Source of the DNA: Candidatus Phosphoribacter hodrii
GTDB taxonomy: Bacteria; Actinomycetota; Actinomycetes; Actinomycetales; Dermatophilaceae
Assembly: GCA_016707175.1 (NCBI GenBank)
Contig: JADJIB010000002.1
Coordinates: 62,001-126,000 of the forward strand
Length of the DNA stretch: 64,000 nt
Direction of reading: 5' to 3'
This document shows, one piece after another, positions 11,353-20,091 of the stretch. Both the position numbers and the translations under genes were made by a program. The notes under the pieces are model-generated. The model did not search any database and was not told the origin of the DNA. It saw only the letters and a list, made by a program, of their open reading frames with translations. Each line of letters starts with the position of its first letter. Within the stretch, counting starts at the first letter, position 1.

Positions 11353-12524
11353 GCCACACCCCGGGACTGGTCGGCCACGCCTTCGTCGTCGGCCTCGGCC
11401 CGGGCTGCCCTGCTGGCGTCGAGGGCCTCGGCCAGGGTGGCGCGCTCGTCATCGGAGGCGGCCGCTCCCGCGCGCACATGGGCGAGGAAGTCGCAGCAGA
11501 CGTCGAGCTCGGCGCGGGCGGAGGGGACGCGAGCGGCATACCTGCTCGTGGCGTGAACCTCCCCACCGCGCGGGGCGAACTCGAGGTGCAGCAGGTCAGG
11601 GAAACGGCGGGTCAGTTGCTCGTATGCCGCGAGCGGCCGGACCGGGTCGGTGAGGACGGCCCGGCACCAGGCACCGCGAGCCCACTCCAGGGAGGGGTCG
11701 GTCAACAGGTCGGCGAGGTCGCCGCGCAGGACGGCCAACCGCCGGGGCACCGGGGTCGGGATCGCTTCGACGGACACGCCGGTGGCCGTGAGGTCGAGCA
11801 GGGAGACCGACTTGATCTGGTCGGCCTCACCGAAGGACATCGCCAACGGCGAGCCGCTGTAGGCGACGTCGTCACGGACCCACTGGGGGCGGTGCAGGTG
11901 ACCCAGAGCGGCATACGTCACGCCGTTGAAGACGTCGGCCGGGACGACACTCACGCCGCCGACGGCGATCTCGCGCTCAGACTCCGTCGTCGTGCCGCCG
12001 GCGACGAAGGCGTGGGCCATGACGATCGAGGGCAGGTCGTGGCTCGTCAGGTCGACACGGACCCGATCCATCGCGGCCCGCAGCACGGCGGCGTGCGACC
12101 GCTCGCCGACCCCTAGCGCTGGACCGACCACCGCAGGCTCAAGATAGGGAAGCGGATAGACGGCCACGTCGCCGAGGACGACCGGGGTGCCGACGCTGCT
12201 CAGCGACGCACCGATGTGCACCCCGGCTCGAGCCAGCAGGTCGGAGGCGAAACCCAACCGAATGGCCGAATCATGGTTGCCGCTGGTGAGAACGACCTGG
12301 GCGCCGGCGTCGACTAACCGGGTCAGCGCGTCGGCGAGCACGCTCACGGTGTCAGGGGAAGGCAGCGCCCGGTCGTAGACATCGCCCGACACGAGGACGG
12401 CCTCGACCCCCTCCGTGCGGACCAGATCGACGAGGAATTCGACGAACTGCACCTGGGCACCAAGCAGCCCCACCTGGTGGAACGAGCGCCCCAGGTGCCA
12501 GTCGGAGGTGTGAACGATGCGCAC
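11349..12524 (-). CDS. sbcD: Exonuclease SbcD, nuclease subunit
   Basis: This 391-residue metallophosphoesterase is the Mre11-like nuclease partner of SbcC. The metal ligands are all present: D8 and H10 in TSDWHLGRSFHQ, D48 in VSGDVYDR, N83-H84-D85 in SGNHDS, and MAHAFVAGG and GHLHRPQ further on. The C-terminal region that contacts SbcC ends with an Ala/Asp/Glu-rich tail. It is the first gene of a two-gene operon and is divergent from the glutamate-cysteine ligase-like gene, with about 108 bases between them. Confidence 0.95.
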   Translation of the reverse strand: MRIVHTSDWHLGRSFHQVGLLGAQVQFVEFLVDLVRTEGVEAVLVSGDVYDRALPSPDTVSVLADALTRLVDAGAQVVLTSGNHDSAIRLGFASDLLARAGVHIGASLSSVGTPVVLGDVAVYPLPYLEPAVVGPALGVGERSHAAVLRAAMDRVRVDLTSHDLPSIVMAHAFVAGGTTTESEREIAVGGVSVVPADVFNGVTYAALGHLHRPQWVRDDVAYSGSPLAMSFGEADQIKSVSLLDLTATGVSVEAIPTPVPRRLAVLRGDLADLLTDPSLEWARGAWCRAVLTDPVRPLAAYEQLTRRFPDLLHLEFAPRGGEVHATSRYAARVPSARAELDVCCDFLAHVRAGAAASDDERATLAEALDASRAARAEADDEGVADQSRGVA

Positions 12525-12632
12525 CCGGCCAGGCTATGACCGGCCACCGACAGGGCCCGGGAGGTGGGTCGGCGTGCCTCCCGTGGACCCACCATCGCGC
12601 GCGAACCGGGCAGAGCGGCATACTCTCCGGCC

Positions 12633-14114
12633 ATGGGCCAGGACATCGAGTCGATCACATACACGCGCGAGCAGCGCCAACGGTTCCGGCAGAAGGTGCA
12701 CCTGTGCCTGGACGTGTTCGAGCGGATGCTGGCCTACAGCCAGTTCGACTTCGAGCGGCCGATGACCGGGATGGAGATCGAACTCAACCTGACGGGAAGT
12801 GACTTCCGCCCCAAGATGGACAACGCTCTCGTCCTCGAGCGGATCGCCGACCCGGAGTATCAGACCGAGTTGGCCCGCTACAACATCGAGTTCAACGTCA
12901 AGCCGCGCGAGTTAGGCGGCGACTCGATGCTGTCGCTCGAGGGCGACCTGCGCGCATCGCTCAATCGGGCCCATGAGACCAGCGCGGAGGTGGGGAGCAA
13001 GATCGTCATGGTCGGCATCCTCCCCACCGTGACCCTCGACGACTTCGCGGGCGACTGGATGAGCGCCAACGCCCGCTACCACGCCCTCAACGACGCCATG
13101 CTCGGCGCCCGTGGCGAGGATGTTCACCTGGACATCGAGGGGCCTACCGGCGAGCACCTGGAGCGCTATTTCGACTCCCTGGCGCCCGAGGCGGCCTGCA
13201 CGTCGATGCAGTTGCACCTGCAGGTGGCGCCCCTGTCGTTTGCCGACCACTGGAACGCCGCCCAGGCCCTCGCTGGCGCCCAGTTGGCTCTTGCCGCCAA
13301 CTCCCCGTTCTTCTTGGGCAAACGACTGTGGGCCGAATCCCGGATCCCGGTGTTCAGCCAGGCCGTCGACACCCGTTCGCCGGAGTTGAAGAACCAGGGG
13401 GTGCGGCCGCGCGTCTGGTTCGGGGAGCGGTGGATCACGTCGATCTTCGACCTGTTCGAGGAGAACGTGCGGTACTTCCCGGCGCTCCTGCCCGAGACCA
13501 CCGACGAAGACCCGTCGGCCGTGCTCGATGCGGGAGGGGTGCCGGCCCTGGCCGAGATGCGCCTGCACAACGGCACCGTCTACCGGTGGAACCGCCCGAT
13601 CTACGACATCGGCGGCGGCCGGCCACACGTGCGCGTCGAGAACCGGGTGCTGCCCGCCGGGCCGACCATCGTCGACACCCTCGCCAACGCCGCGTTCTAC
13701 TACGGCGCCCTGCGGATGCTGGCCCAGGAGGACCGCCCGGTCTGGTCCCGGATGAGCTTCGCAGCCGCCGAGGACAACTTCCTCTCCGGTGCCAAAGACG
13801 GGCTGGAGGCCAAGGTCTACTGGCCGGGCCGAGGTGACCTGCCGGCCACCGAGCTCATCTTGCGACACCTGTTGCCCCTGGCCAACGAGGGCCTGCGGGA
13901 CTGGGGTGTCTCGACGGAGGCGCGGGACCGCTACCTGTCGGTCATCGAGGGCCGTTGCCTCACGGGGGTCAACGGCGCGACCTGGCAGACGGCGACCGTC
14001 GCGGCGCTGGAGGAGCGCGGCATACCTCGGGAGGAAGCCCTTCGCCAGATGGTGGCGACCTACTCTGAGCACATGCACGCCAACAACCCCGTCCACACCT
14101 GGCCCATGCCGTGA
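12633..14114 (+). CDS. Glutamate-cysteine ligase-like carboxylate-amine ligase
   Basis: The 493-residue product belongs to the GCS2-type carboxylate-amine ligases. The ATP/glutamate-binding region starts PMTGMEIELNLTGSDFRPKM near residue 45 and continues with YNIEFNVKPREL. A later ENRVLPAGPTIVDTLANAAF block and SRMSFAAAEDNFLSGAKDGL match the actinobacterial subgroup usually annotated glutamate-cysteine ligase. In actinobacteria such enzymes can feed ergothioneine (EgtA) or have unknown products; no egt genes adjoin it, so the substrate is open. ATG 12633 is preferred because it begins the conserved MGQDIESITYTREQRQRFR start. One CGGCATAC motif lies nine bases upstream of it. The stop overlaps the next start. 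Confidence 0.72.
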   Translation: MGQDIESITYTREQRQRFRQKVHLCLDVFERMLAYSQFDFERPMTGMEIELNLTGSDFRPKMDNALVLERIADPEYQTELARYNIEFNVKPRELGGDSMLSLEGDLRASLNRAHETSAEVGSKIVMVGILPTVTLDDFAGDWMSANARYHALNDAMLGARGEDVHLDIEGPTGEHLERYFDSLAPEAACTSMQLHLQVAPLSFADHWNAAQALAGAQLALAANSPFFLGKRLWAESRIPVFSQAVDTRSPELKNQGVRPRVWFGERWITSIFDLFEENVRYFPALLPETTDEDPSAVLDAGGVPALAEMRLHNGTVYRWNRPIYDIGGGRPHVRVENRVLPAGPTIVDTLANAAFYYGALRMLAQEDRPVWSRMSFAAAEDNFLSGAKDGLEAKVYWPGRGDLPATELILRHLLPLANEGLRDWGVSTEARDRYLSVIEGRCLTGVNGATWQTATVAALEERGIPREEALRQMVATYSEHMHANNPVHTWPMP

Positions 14115-14983
14115 CCCGCGCGTTCCGCCTGCTCAACGTCTTCGCGCTCGCTGACGACCCCTTCTCGGGCAACCCGCTGGCCGTCATCGAGGACGCGTCC
14201 GGGCTCGACGGCGCCACGATGCTCGCGATCGCCAGGCAGTTCAACCTGTCCGAGACGACCTTCGTCACGCCCGGCGGCGACACGGGCGGCGCCGGACCGA
14301 CCGACGCGACAGTGCGGATCTTCACGCCCGGCTACGAGATGCCGTTCGCCGGTCACCCGACCCTCGGCACGGCCTGCGTCGTCGGTGAGCGCCTGGGCAA
14401 GAACCACGTCGTCCTGCGTGTCCCTGCAGGGGACATCCCCGTCGACGGGCTGAGCGTTCCACACAGCGGCGACCAGACCTGGACCCTCACCGCCAAACCG
14501 GCCACGATCACCGAAGGGGCGGTCGCTCGGAGCGACCTCGCATCCGCCGTCGGGCTCAACGCCGACGACCTCGTCGACGGGGGCTGGTGGGTCGACGCCG
14601 GCGTGGATCAGTTCCTCACCGAGGTGACGTCGGTCCAGGCCGTCCGACGAGCCGCGGCCGACCCGGTGGCGGCCCGGCGCTTCATCCTCTCTCCGCGCGG
14701 CGAGAGCATGGCCCTGGTGTGGGCATGGACCAGTCCCGACACGATCGAGGCGCGGTTCTTCTTCAGCCAGGACGCCGCGATGATCGAAGACCCGGCGACC
14801 GGGTCCGCGGCGGCCAACCTGGGCAGCCTGTTGGCCCATCGCGGCTTCCGCGGTGCGGTGACGGTGGACCAGGGTGCTGCGGTGGCGCGCCCGTCCCGGC
14901 TGCACATCGAGGTCACCGAGGCCGGCCGAGTCCGGGTCGGCGGATTGGTCCGCGAGATCGGCCGCGGCACCCTCGCGCTCTGA
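14111..14983 (+). CDS. PhzF-family isomerase/epimerase-like protein
   Basis: PhzF proteins have two diaminopimelate-epimerase-like halves and catalyse isomerisations. The true PhzF acts in phenazine synthesis, but most members have unknown substrates. This 290-residue protein shows the N-terminal VFALADDPFSGNPLAVI, the catalytic glutamate in QFNLSETTFV near residue 46, the FAGHPTLGTA block, and in the second half DPATGSAAANLGSLLAHRGF. There are no phenazine genes nearby, so that role is not supported. GTG 14111 overlaps the stop of the preceding ligase by four bases and its own stop overlaps the next gene by one, so three genes form a coupled operon. Confidence 0.88.
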   Translation: MTRAFRLLNVFALADDPFSGNPLAVIEDASGLDGATMLAIARQFNLSETTFVTPGGDTGGAGPTDATVRIFTPGYEMPFAGHPTLGTACVVGERLGKNHVVLRVPAGDIPVDGLSVPHSGDQTWTLTAKPATITEGAVARSDLASAVGLNADDLVDGGWWVDAGVDQFLTEVTSVQAVRRAAADPVAARRFILSPRGESMALVWAWTSPDTIEARFFFSQDAAMIEDPATGSAAANLGSLLAHRGFRGAVTVDQGAAVARPSRLHIEVTEAGRVRVGGLVREIGRGTLAL

Positions 14984-15516
14984 TGCCGACCTACGTCGCG
15001 TTCCTGCGCGCGGTGAACATCGGTCGGCGCCAGACCCCGATGGCCCGCGTGCGGGCCACCTTGGAAGCGAGCGGGTTCACCGACGTCCAGACCTACATCC
15101 AGACCGGCAACGTCCTGCTCACCACGACCGCGCGCTCGCCGGAGAAGGTCGCCCAGCGGGTCCGCGAGGTCCTCTCCGGCGACTTCGGCTTCGACATCCC
15201 CGTCGTGGTCCGTCGGCCGCGTGATCTGGTCGAGCTCGTCGCCGCCGTCGACGCCCTGCCTGATCCGTTCCCGCAGGGACGCACGTATGCCGCGTTCCTC
15301 GACCAGGAGCCGAGCGACGCAGCGACCGCAGTGCTCAACGACTGGTCTGCGCCGGGGGAGTGGGTCCGCGTCGTGGGACGCCACGTCGTCCTGCGGCTGG
15401 GCATTCCCGCGAACGTCGTCACCTTGACCAACGCGAAGATCGAACGTTTCGGCGTGGTCGCGACGACCCGCGATCTCACCGTCGTGCGCGCTCTGGCGAC
15501 CCGCTGGGGCGGTTGA
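14983..15516 (+). CDS. DUF1697 domain protein
   Basis: The 177-residue protein matches DUF1697, a small conserved family of unknown function. It begins YVAFLRAVNIGRRQTPMARV and carries YIQTGNVLLTT near residue 40, the best-known family signature. The start ATG overlaps the phzF stop (TGATG), showing translational coupling. The 3' end overlaps the convergent rRNA methyltransferase gene by 41 bases, which suggests that the two transcripts collide or are never expressed together. No catalytic residues can be named. Confidence 0.85.
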   Translation: MPTYVAFLRAVNIGRRQTPMARVRATLEASGFTDVQTYIQTGNVLLTTTARSPEKVAQRVREVLSGDFGFDIPVVVRRPRDLVELVAAVDALPDPFPQGRTYAAFLDQEPSDAATAVLNDWSAPGEWVRVVGRHVVLRLGIPANVVTLTNAKIERFGVVATTRDLTVVRALATRWGG

Positions 15517-16300
15517 GCCCGCGACGCACGACGTCGAAACACACGACCGCCGCCGCGGCCGACACGTTAAGAGACTCCACGCCTCCCGCCATGGGGATGG
15601 ACACCCAGGTGTCAACCAACTCGCTCACCTCGGCTCCCAGCCCGGCCGTCTCCCCGCCCATGACGTATGCCGTGTCGCCCGGCAGGTCTGCTGCGAACAG
15701 GTCCGCAGGCCCATCGGCATCCAGCCCGGCGATCCGGTAGCCCGCGCCCAGCAGCAACCGGACGGCCTCGACCGCCGTCGCCACCTTGAGGATGGGGGCT
15801 TTGAAGGCGACGCCGGCGGACGCCTTGACGACGAGCGGGTCGATCGACGCCACTCCTCGGCGCGGCACGACGATCCCCGAGAAGCCCGCGGCCGTGGCCG
15901 TGCGCAGGATCATCCCGACGTTGGCCGGGGTGGTGATGCCGTCCAGGACGATGATCGGGCCCCTCAGCCCGTCGGCCAGGGCGAGGTCCAGCGGTCTCAT
16001 CCGCGGGGCGACGACGTCGGCGCACACGCCCTGGTCCTGCTTGCCGTTGCCGGCGATCTTCTTGACCCGTTCGGCGCCGACGAGTTGCACCGGGACGCCG
16101 CGGGCGCGCGCGGCCGAGCGGATCTCCGACACGTGTGGGCCGTGGGCCGAGTCGGCCATCAGGACCTTGTCGACGGTCAGCGAGGGGTCACCGAGCGCCT
16201 CCAGCACGGGGTTGCGGCCGTAGATCGTCACAAACCGGTCTTTCGGTGAGATCGGTGTCGAAGCGTTGGGTCCGGTCACCCGCCTATCCAACCGGTTCAC
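15476..16300 (-). CDS. SpoU/TrmH-family RNA 2'-O-ribose methyltransferase
   Basis: This 274-residue SPOUT methyltransferase has an N-terminal substrate-binding domain (IYGRNPVLEAL, VDKVLMADSAHG) and the knotted C-terminal SAM-binding domain. Motif 1 is LDGITTPANVGMILRTATAAG; motif 2 is VMGGETAGLGAEV; motif 3 is SIPMAGGVESLNVSAAAAV. These fit 23S rRNA Gm methyltransferases such as RlmB, but tRNA or other rRNA targets cannot be excluded. GTG 16300 is the annotated start; the first 25 residues are weakly conserved. The gene is divergent from amylosucrase, and the shared 155-base region holds the LacI-type operator. Confidence 0.88.
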   Translation of the reverse strand: MNRLDRRVTGPNASTPISPKDRFVTIYGRNPVLEALGDPSLTVDKVLMADSAHGPHVSEIRSAARARGVPVQLVGAERVKKIAGNGKQDQGVCADVVAPRMRPLDLALADGLRGPIIVLDGITTPANVGMILRTATAAGFSGIVVPRRGVASIDPLVVKASAGVAFKAPILKVATAVEAVRLLLGAGYRIAGLDADGPADLFAADLPGDTAYVMGGETAGLGAEVSELVDTWVSIPMAGGVESLNVSAAAAVVCFDVVRRGLNRPSGSPERARR

Positions 16301-16326
16301 TCGTCCGAGTGAGGGCTAGCGGCGGG

Positions 16327-16340
16327 TGTAAACGCTTACG
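16327..16340 (+). promoter_or_regulatory. LacI-family operator in front of amylosucrase
   Basis: TGTAAACGCTTACG is close to the LacI/GalR-family operator consensus TGTAAACGTTTACA, with arms GTAA and TTAC around a central CG. It is followed directly by TATGCT, a candidate -10 element at 16341-16346, so a bound repressor would block the promoter. Sugar-responsive repression is inferred; no lacI gene lies in the window. Confidence 0.65.
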
Positions 16341-16455
16341 TATGCTGTGCATCGGGCTCCACGAGCCCGCAATCGCGTCCGTTTCTGACCGAGTCTGAGG
16401 GAGCCATGACCGACCGCGTCCCGCGTCGCCGTCTTCGGCGGGAGGGCTCCTCCCG

Positions 16456-18402
16456 ATGACCTCCACGGCACCTGCGGCGGTGGTCGACGCCACTGCGTCG
16501 ATCCTCGCCGACCTCTCGCCCGAGCGCCGTGAGCTCTTCGAGTTGCGGCTGCACCGATGGTGGGACGACCTCCTCGACGCGCTGGAGACCCTCTACGGCG
16601 AACGGGCCTTCGACGTGGCGCAGCGGCTGGTCGCCCATGCAGCCGCGGCATACCGGGACCGCGATCCGGAGTTGCACCGACTGGACGAACGACGCATCCT
16701 CGCGCCCGACTGGCTGCAGGACCCGCGGATGTTCGGCTACGCCACCTACGCCGACCGCTTCGCGGGAACACTGGAGGCCGTCGGCGGCAAGGTCGACTAC
16801 CTCGAAGAGCTCGGCGTCACCTACCTGCACCTCATGCCGCTGCTGCGCCCTCGCGAGGGGGACAACGACGGCGGGTATGCCGTGGCCTCCTACCGCGAGC
16901 TGCGCCCCGACCTCGGGACGATCGAGGACCTCAAGGCGCTGTCGAAGCTCCTGCGCGACAAGGGCATCAGCCTGGTCCTCGACCTCGTGCTCAACCACGT
17001 GGCCAAGGAACATGACTGGGCCCAGCGGGCCCGCGCGGGGGAGTCGCACTACCGCGACTACTTCTACGTCTATCCCGATCGGACCGAGCCCGACGCCTAC
17101 GAAGCGACCCTGCCTGAAGTCTTCCCCGACTTCGCCCCCGGCAACTTCACCTGGGACGACGCGATGGGCGGGTGGGTCTGGACGACCTTCAACTCTTGGC
17201 AGTGGGACGTCAACTGGGCCAACCCGGATGTCTTCTGCGAATACGCCGACATCATCTTCTTCCTCGCCAACGCCGGCGTCGAGGTCGTCCGGCTGGACGC
17301 GATCGCGTTCACGTGGAAGCGGCTGGGCACCAACAGCCAGAACCAGCCCGAGGTGCACGCCCTCACCCAGGCGCTGCGTGCCATCGCCCGGATCGCTTGT
17401 CCCGCAGTCGCATTCAAGGCCGAGGCGATCGTCGGCCCGCGCGACCTCGTGCAGTATCTCGGTCAGGGTGAGCACCACGGCAAGGTCAGCGACTTGGCCT
17501 ACCACAACTCGCTCATGGTGCAGGCCTGGTCGATGTTCGCCACCCAGGACGTGCGGCTGACAGCCCATGCCCTCTCGGCGCTGCCGCCGGTCCCGACGAC
17601 CGCGACCTGGATCTCCTACCTGCGCTGCCACGACGACATCGGCTGGGCCATCGACGACGGTGACGCCGCTGCGGTCGGGCTCAACGGCTTCGCTCACCGG
17701 GCCTTCCTCTCCGACTGGTTCATCGGTGCCTATCCAGGCTCGACCGCCCGCGGCCTCACCTTCCAGGCCAACGAGGCCACCGGTGACCGGCGGATCAGTG
17801 GCACCGCGGCGGCATTGACGGGGCTTGACGCCGCACGGGAGGTCGGCGACCAGGCAGCGGTCGACCGCGCCATCTCGCGAATCCTGTTGGGGCACGCTCT
17901 GATCGCCGGCTTCGGAGGGGTGCCGGTGATCTGGAGCGGTGACGAGTTGGGGCTCCCCAACGACCCGGTCTGGGCCGGAGAGCCGGGCCACGAGGACGAC
18001 AACCGGTGGGTCCACCGAGCCCGGATGCACTGGGAGGTGGCGGAGCGACGGCATACCCCTGGGACGCCCGAGCACCGCGTGTTCGGCGGGATCGCGCATA
18101 TCGCGCACACCCGCGCCCGGTTGCCGCACCTGCACGCGTCGGTGCCGTCGAGCGTCCTCGGCGTCTGGGACTCGGGTGTCCTCGTGTTCGCGCGGCGCCA
18201 CCCGGTGGGCACCATGCTCGCCGCCTACAACGTCACCGATTCGTGGCGCCCCGTGCCGGGCTGGGTCCTGCGGCAAGAGGGCCTGTCCAGCGGGACGGAG
18301 GCCCTCTCGGGCGCGCACGTACGGATCGAGGCCGACGACAACGCCTGGATGCCCCCGTATGCCGTGTGGTGGCTGGTCGACCACATCCCGCCGCACGCAT
18401 AG
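16456..18402 (+). CDS. Amylosucrase (GH13)
   Basis: Amylosucrase makes alpha-1,4-glucan from sucrose and releases fructose. The 648-residue protein matches the family length and has its helical N-terminal domain followed by the (beta/alpha)8 barrel. The catalytic residues are visible: nucleophile D281 in VVRLDAIAF, acid/base E323 in FKAEAIV, and H392-D393 in CHDDIGWAI, which align with D286, E328 and H392-D393 of the Neisseria polysaccharea enzyme. The substrate loop LRPREGDNDGGYAV is typical. The start ATG lies about 115 bases after a LacI-type operator, so control by sugar supply is likely. A related sucrose hydrolase is the main alternative. Confidence 0.9.
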   Translation: MTSTAPAAVVDATASILADLSPERRELFELRLHRWWDDLLDALETLYGERAFDVAQRLVAHAAAAYRDRDPELHRLDERRILAPDWLQDPRMFGYATYADRFAGTLEAVGGKVDYLEELGVTYLHLMPLLRPREGDNDGGYAVASYRELRPDLGTIEDLKALSKLLRDKGISLVLDLVLNHVAKEHDWAQRARAGESHYRDYFYVYPDRTEPDAYEATLPEVFPDFAPGNFTWDDAMGGWVWTTFNSWQWDVNWANPDVFCEYADIIFFLANAGVEVVRLDAIAFTWKRLGTNSQNQPEVHALTQALRAIARIACPAVAFKAEAIVGPRDLVQYLGQGEHHGKVSDLAYHNSLMVQAWSMFATQDVRLTAHALSALPPVPTTATWISYLRCHDDIGWAIDDGDAAAVGLNGFAHRAFLSDWFIGAYPGSTARGLTFQANEATGDRRISGTAAALTGLDAAREVGDQAAVDRAISRILLGHALIAGFGGVPVIWSGDELGLPNDPVWAGEPGHEDDNRWVHRARMHWEVAERRHTPGTPEHRVFGGIAHIAHTRARLPHLHASVPSSVLGVWDSGVLVFARRHPVGTMLAAYNVTDSWRPVPGWVLRQEGLSSGTEALSGAHVRIEADDNAWMPPYAVWWLVDHIPPHA

Positions 18403-18411
18403 GGTCGGGGT

Positions 18412-18798
18412 GTGCAGCAGAGCGTCTCGTTCAAGGTCTACTACGAAGACACCGACAGCCTCGGGGTCGTCTACTACGCCAACTACTTCAAGTTCATGGA
18501 GCGGGGCCGGTCGGAGTTCCTCACCGCTCAGGGCCGGTCGGTGGCCGACTGGAACGCCGCGGGCTTCCTGTTGGTCGTGCACTCGGTGCAGGCGACCTTC
18601 AAGCGACCCGCAGTGTTGGGTGACACCGTCGACATCGTCACGTCGTTCACGTTGCCGTCGGTCTACCGCGGCCGGTTCGCCCAACGGGTGGAGCGGGCAG
18701 GGGAGTTGCTCGTCGACGGGATCGTCGACGTCGTGTGCCTGGACGCGGCCCAGAACCTCATCGAGTTCCCGCAGCAGTTGCGCGCCCTCGCCGACTGA
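18412..18798 (+). CDS. YbgC-like acyl-CoA thioesterase, hotdog fold
   Basis: The 128-residue hotdog protein starts VSFKVYYEDTDSLGVVYYANYFKFMERGRSEFL, the signature of the YbgC/4-hydroxybenzoyl-CoA thioesterase family, with catalytic aspartate D15 in EDTD. It hydrolyses acyl-CoA esters; short-chain substrates are usual for the family, but the specific one is unknown. In proteobacteria ybgC is linked to tol-pal, which is absent here. GTG 18412 lies nine bases after the amylosucrase stop, so the gene may be read through from that promoter. A CoA-transferase converges from the other side. Confidence 0.85.
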   Translation: MQQSVSFKVYYEDTDSLGVVYYANYFKFMERGRSEFLTAQGRSVADWNAAGFLLVVHSVQATFKRPAVLGDTVDIVTSFTLPSVYRGRFAQRVERAGELLVDGIVDVVCLDAAQNLIEFPQQLRALAD

Positions 18799-18827
18799 GG
18801 CCCGGCTGTACTGCGGCAGCCGGCCCG

Positions 18828-20087
18828 TCAGAGCAAGCCGAGTTCCTGGGCCTCTTCCCAGAGGTCGTCGCGGGCGGCCGGGTGTGCGGCATGCTCGATG
18901 AGTTGCACCGCTTGGCTCTTCTGGTCGCGCCAGGCGATCTCCGCCACACCCTGCTCGGTGATGACGGCGGTGTGTTGGAAGGACGTCACCGGTGCCTCGA
19001 TGAGCGGCACGATGGTCGACACGTCGGCCTTGGGGTGCCAGGAACGCAGCGCCATGAGGGCCTGCCCGCGCGGCGCGTGCAGGGCACCGACGGTGAAGTC
19101 GCTCTGCCCGCCGAAGCCCGAATAGACCTTGGCGTTGACGCTGGCCGCGTTGGCCTGGTCGTAGAGGTCGACCTGCAGCGCCGTGTTGATGCTTGTCATC
19201 AGAGGCTGGGTGGCGATGATCGACGGCGAGTTGGTGGTCTCGGTGCGCAGGACACGCAGTCGCTCGTTGCGGTGCGCCCAGGCGTAGAGCGCGGCCGACC
19301 CCATGAGGGCCGACGCGGTGATGGTGCGGGCCGGGTCCAACGCCCCGGCCTGGTCCAGCTCCAGGACCCCATCGCCGATGACTTCACTCCAGATCCCCAG
19401 GCCCCGCTTGCCGCGCAGCCCGTCCAGCGCTGCGTCGGGGATCTCGCCGATGCCCAGTTGCAGGGTGGCACCGTCAGCGACGCGCCTGGACACCAGGTCG
19501 CCGATGATCCGAGCACTGTCCGCGCGCGACATCCCGCCGCCGCTGGCCGTGCCGTCGGCCTCTGACGTGGCCAGGTTGAGCACCGGCTCGTCGACCTCGA
19601 CGATGGCGTCGAAGACGTCCAGCGGCAGTTCCCCGTCACCGAACGTGTAGGGCATCTGCCGGTTGACCTGCGCGATGACGATCCCGCCGGCGGCCTTGCA
19701 CGCCGCGATGGCTCCGGGCAGGACGTTGATCTCAAGCCCGAGGGACACCTTTCCGGCGATTGGCGCGGAGGTGTGGGCGATGACGACGTCGACGCGCAGG
19801 CGCCGCTGATAGAGGAACGGCACCCCTGAGAGCCGCATCGGGAAGTAGACCAAACGGGGGTGGTGACGCATCCCGACCCCGACGAACGCCGACTCGGGGA
19901 TCACCCCATCGCGCTGCGGTATGCCGCGCGGCGCGTTGAGCAGGTGCAGCCGGTATTCCGCCAGGAGGGTGTCGACCTTGCCGAGGACGGTCAGCGGAGT
20001 GCTGCAGTTGCCGCTGGTGACGACGCGCAGGTCGGTGCGCCGGCTGTCGATGACAGTCCCGAGGTGGTCGATGTCGAGCGTCTCCAC
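18828..20087 (-). CDS. Acetyl-CoA hydrolase/CoA-transferase family protein
   Basis: The product has 419 residues and the two-domain fold of family I-like acetyl-CoA hydrolases and 4-hydroxybutyrate CoA-transferases. The catalytic glutamate that forms the CoA thioester lies in GLGIWSEVIGDGVLEL. The glycine-rich LQLGIGEIPDAAL and KVYSGFGGQSDFTVGA blocks are also diagnostic. Which acids are exchanged is unknown; acetate, butyrate or 4-hydroxybutyrate are candidates. It could supply the CoA-transfer step that lysine fermentation needs, but it lies 14 kb from that cluster. GTG 20087 was chosen because it follows the upstream gene's stop by only a few bases; the frame remains open further upstream inside that gene. 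Confidence 0.85.
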   Translation of the reverse strand: METLDIDHLGTVIDSRRTDLRVVTSGNCSTPLTVLGKVDTLLAEYRLHLLNAPRGIPQRDGVIPESAFVGVGMRHHPRLVYFPMRLSGVPFLYQRRLRVDVVIAHTSAPIAGKVSLGLEINVLPGAIAACKAAGGIVIAQVNRQMPYTFGDGELPLDVFDAIVEVDEPVLNLATSEADGTASGGGMSRADSARIIGDLVSRRVADGATLQLGIGEIPDAALDGLRGKRGLGIWSEVIGDGVLELDQAGALDPARTITASALMGSAALYAWAHRNERLRVLRTETTNSPSIIATQPLMTSINTALQVDLYDQANAASVNAKVYSGFGGQSDFTVGALHAPRGQALMALRSWHPKADVSTIVPLIEAPVTSFQHTAVITEQGVAEIAWRDQKSQAVQLIEHAAHPAARDDLWEEAQELGLL

Positions 20088-20091
20088 GCAC

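Noticed and set aside
16336..18684. A 782-codon minus-strand frame opposite amylosucrase
   Set aside because: High GC keeps antisense frames open. The plus strand has all amylosucrase catalytic residues, and the antisense product is His/Arg/Asp/Val-rich without domains.
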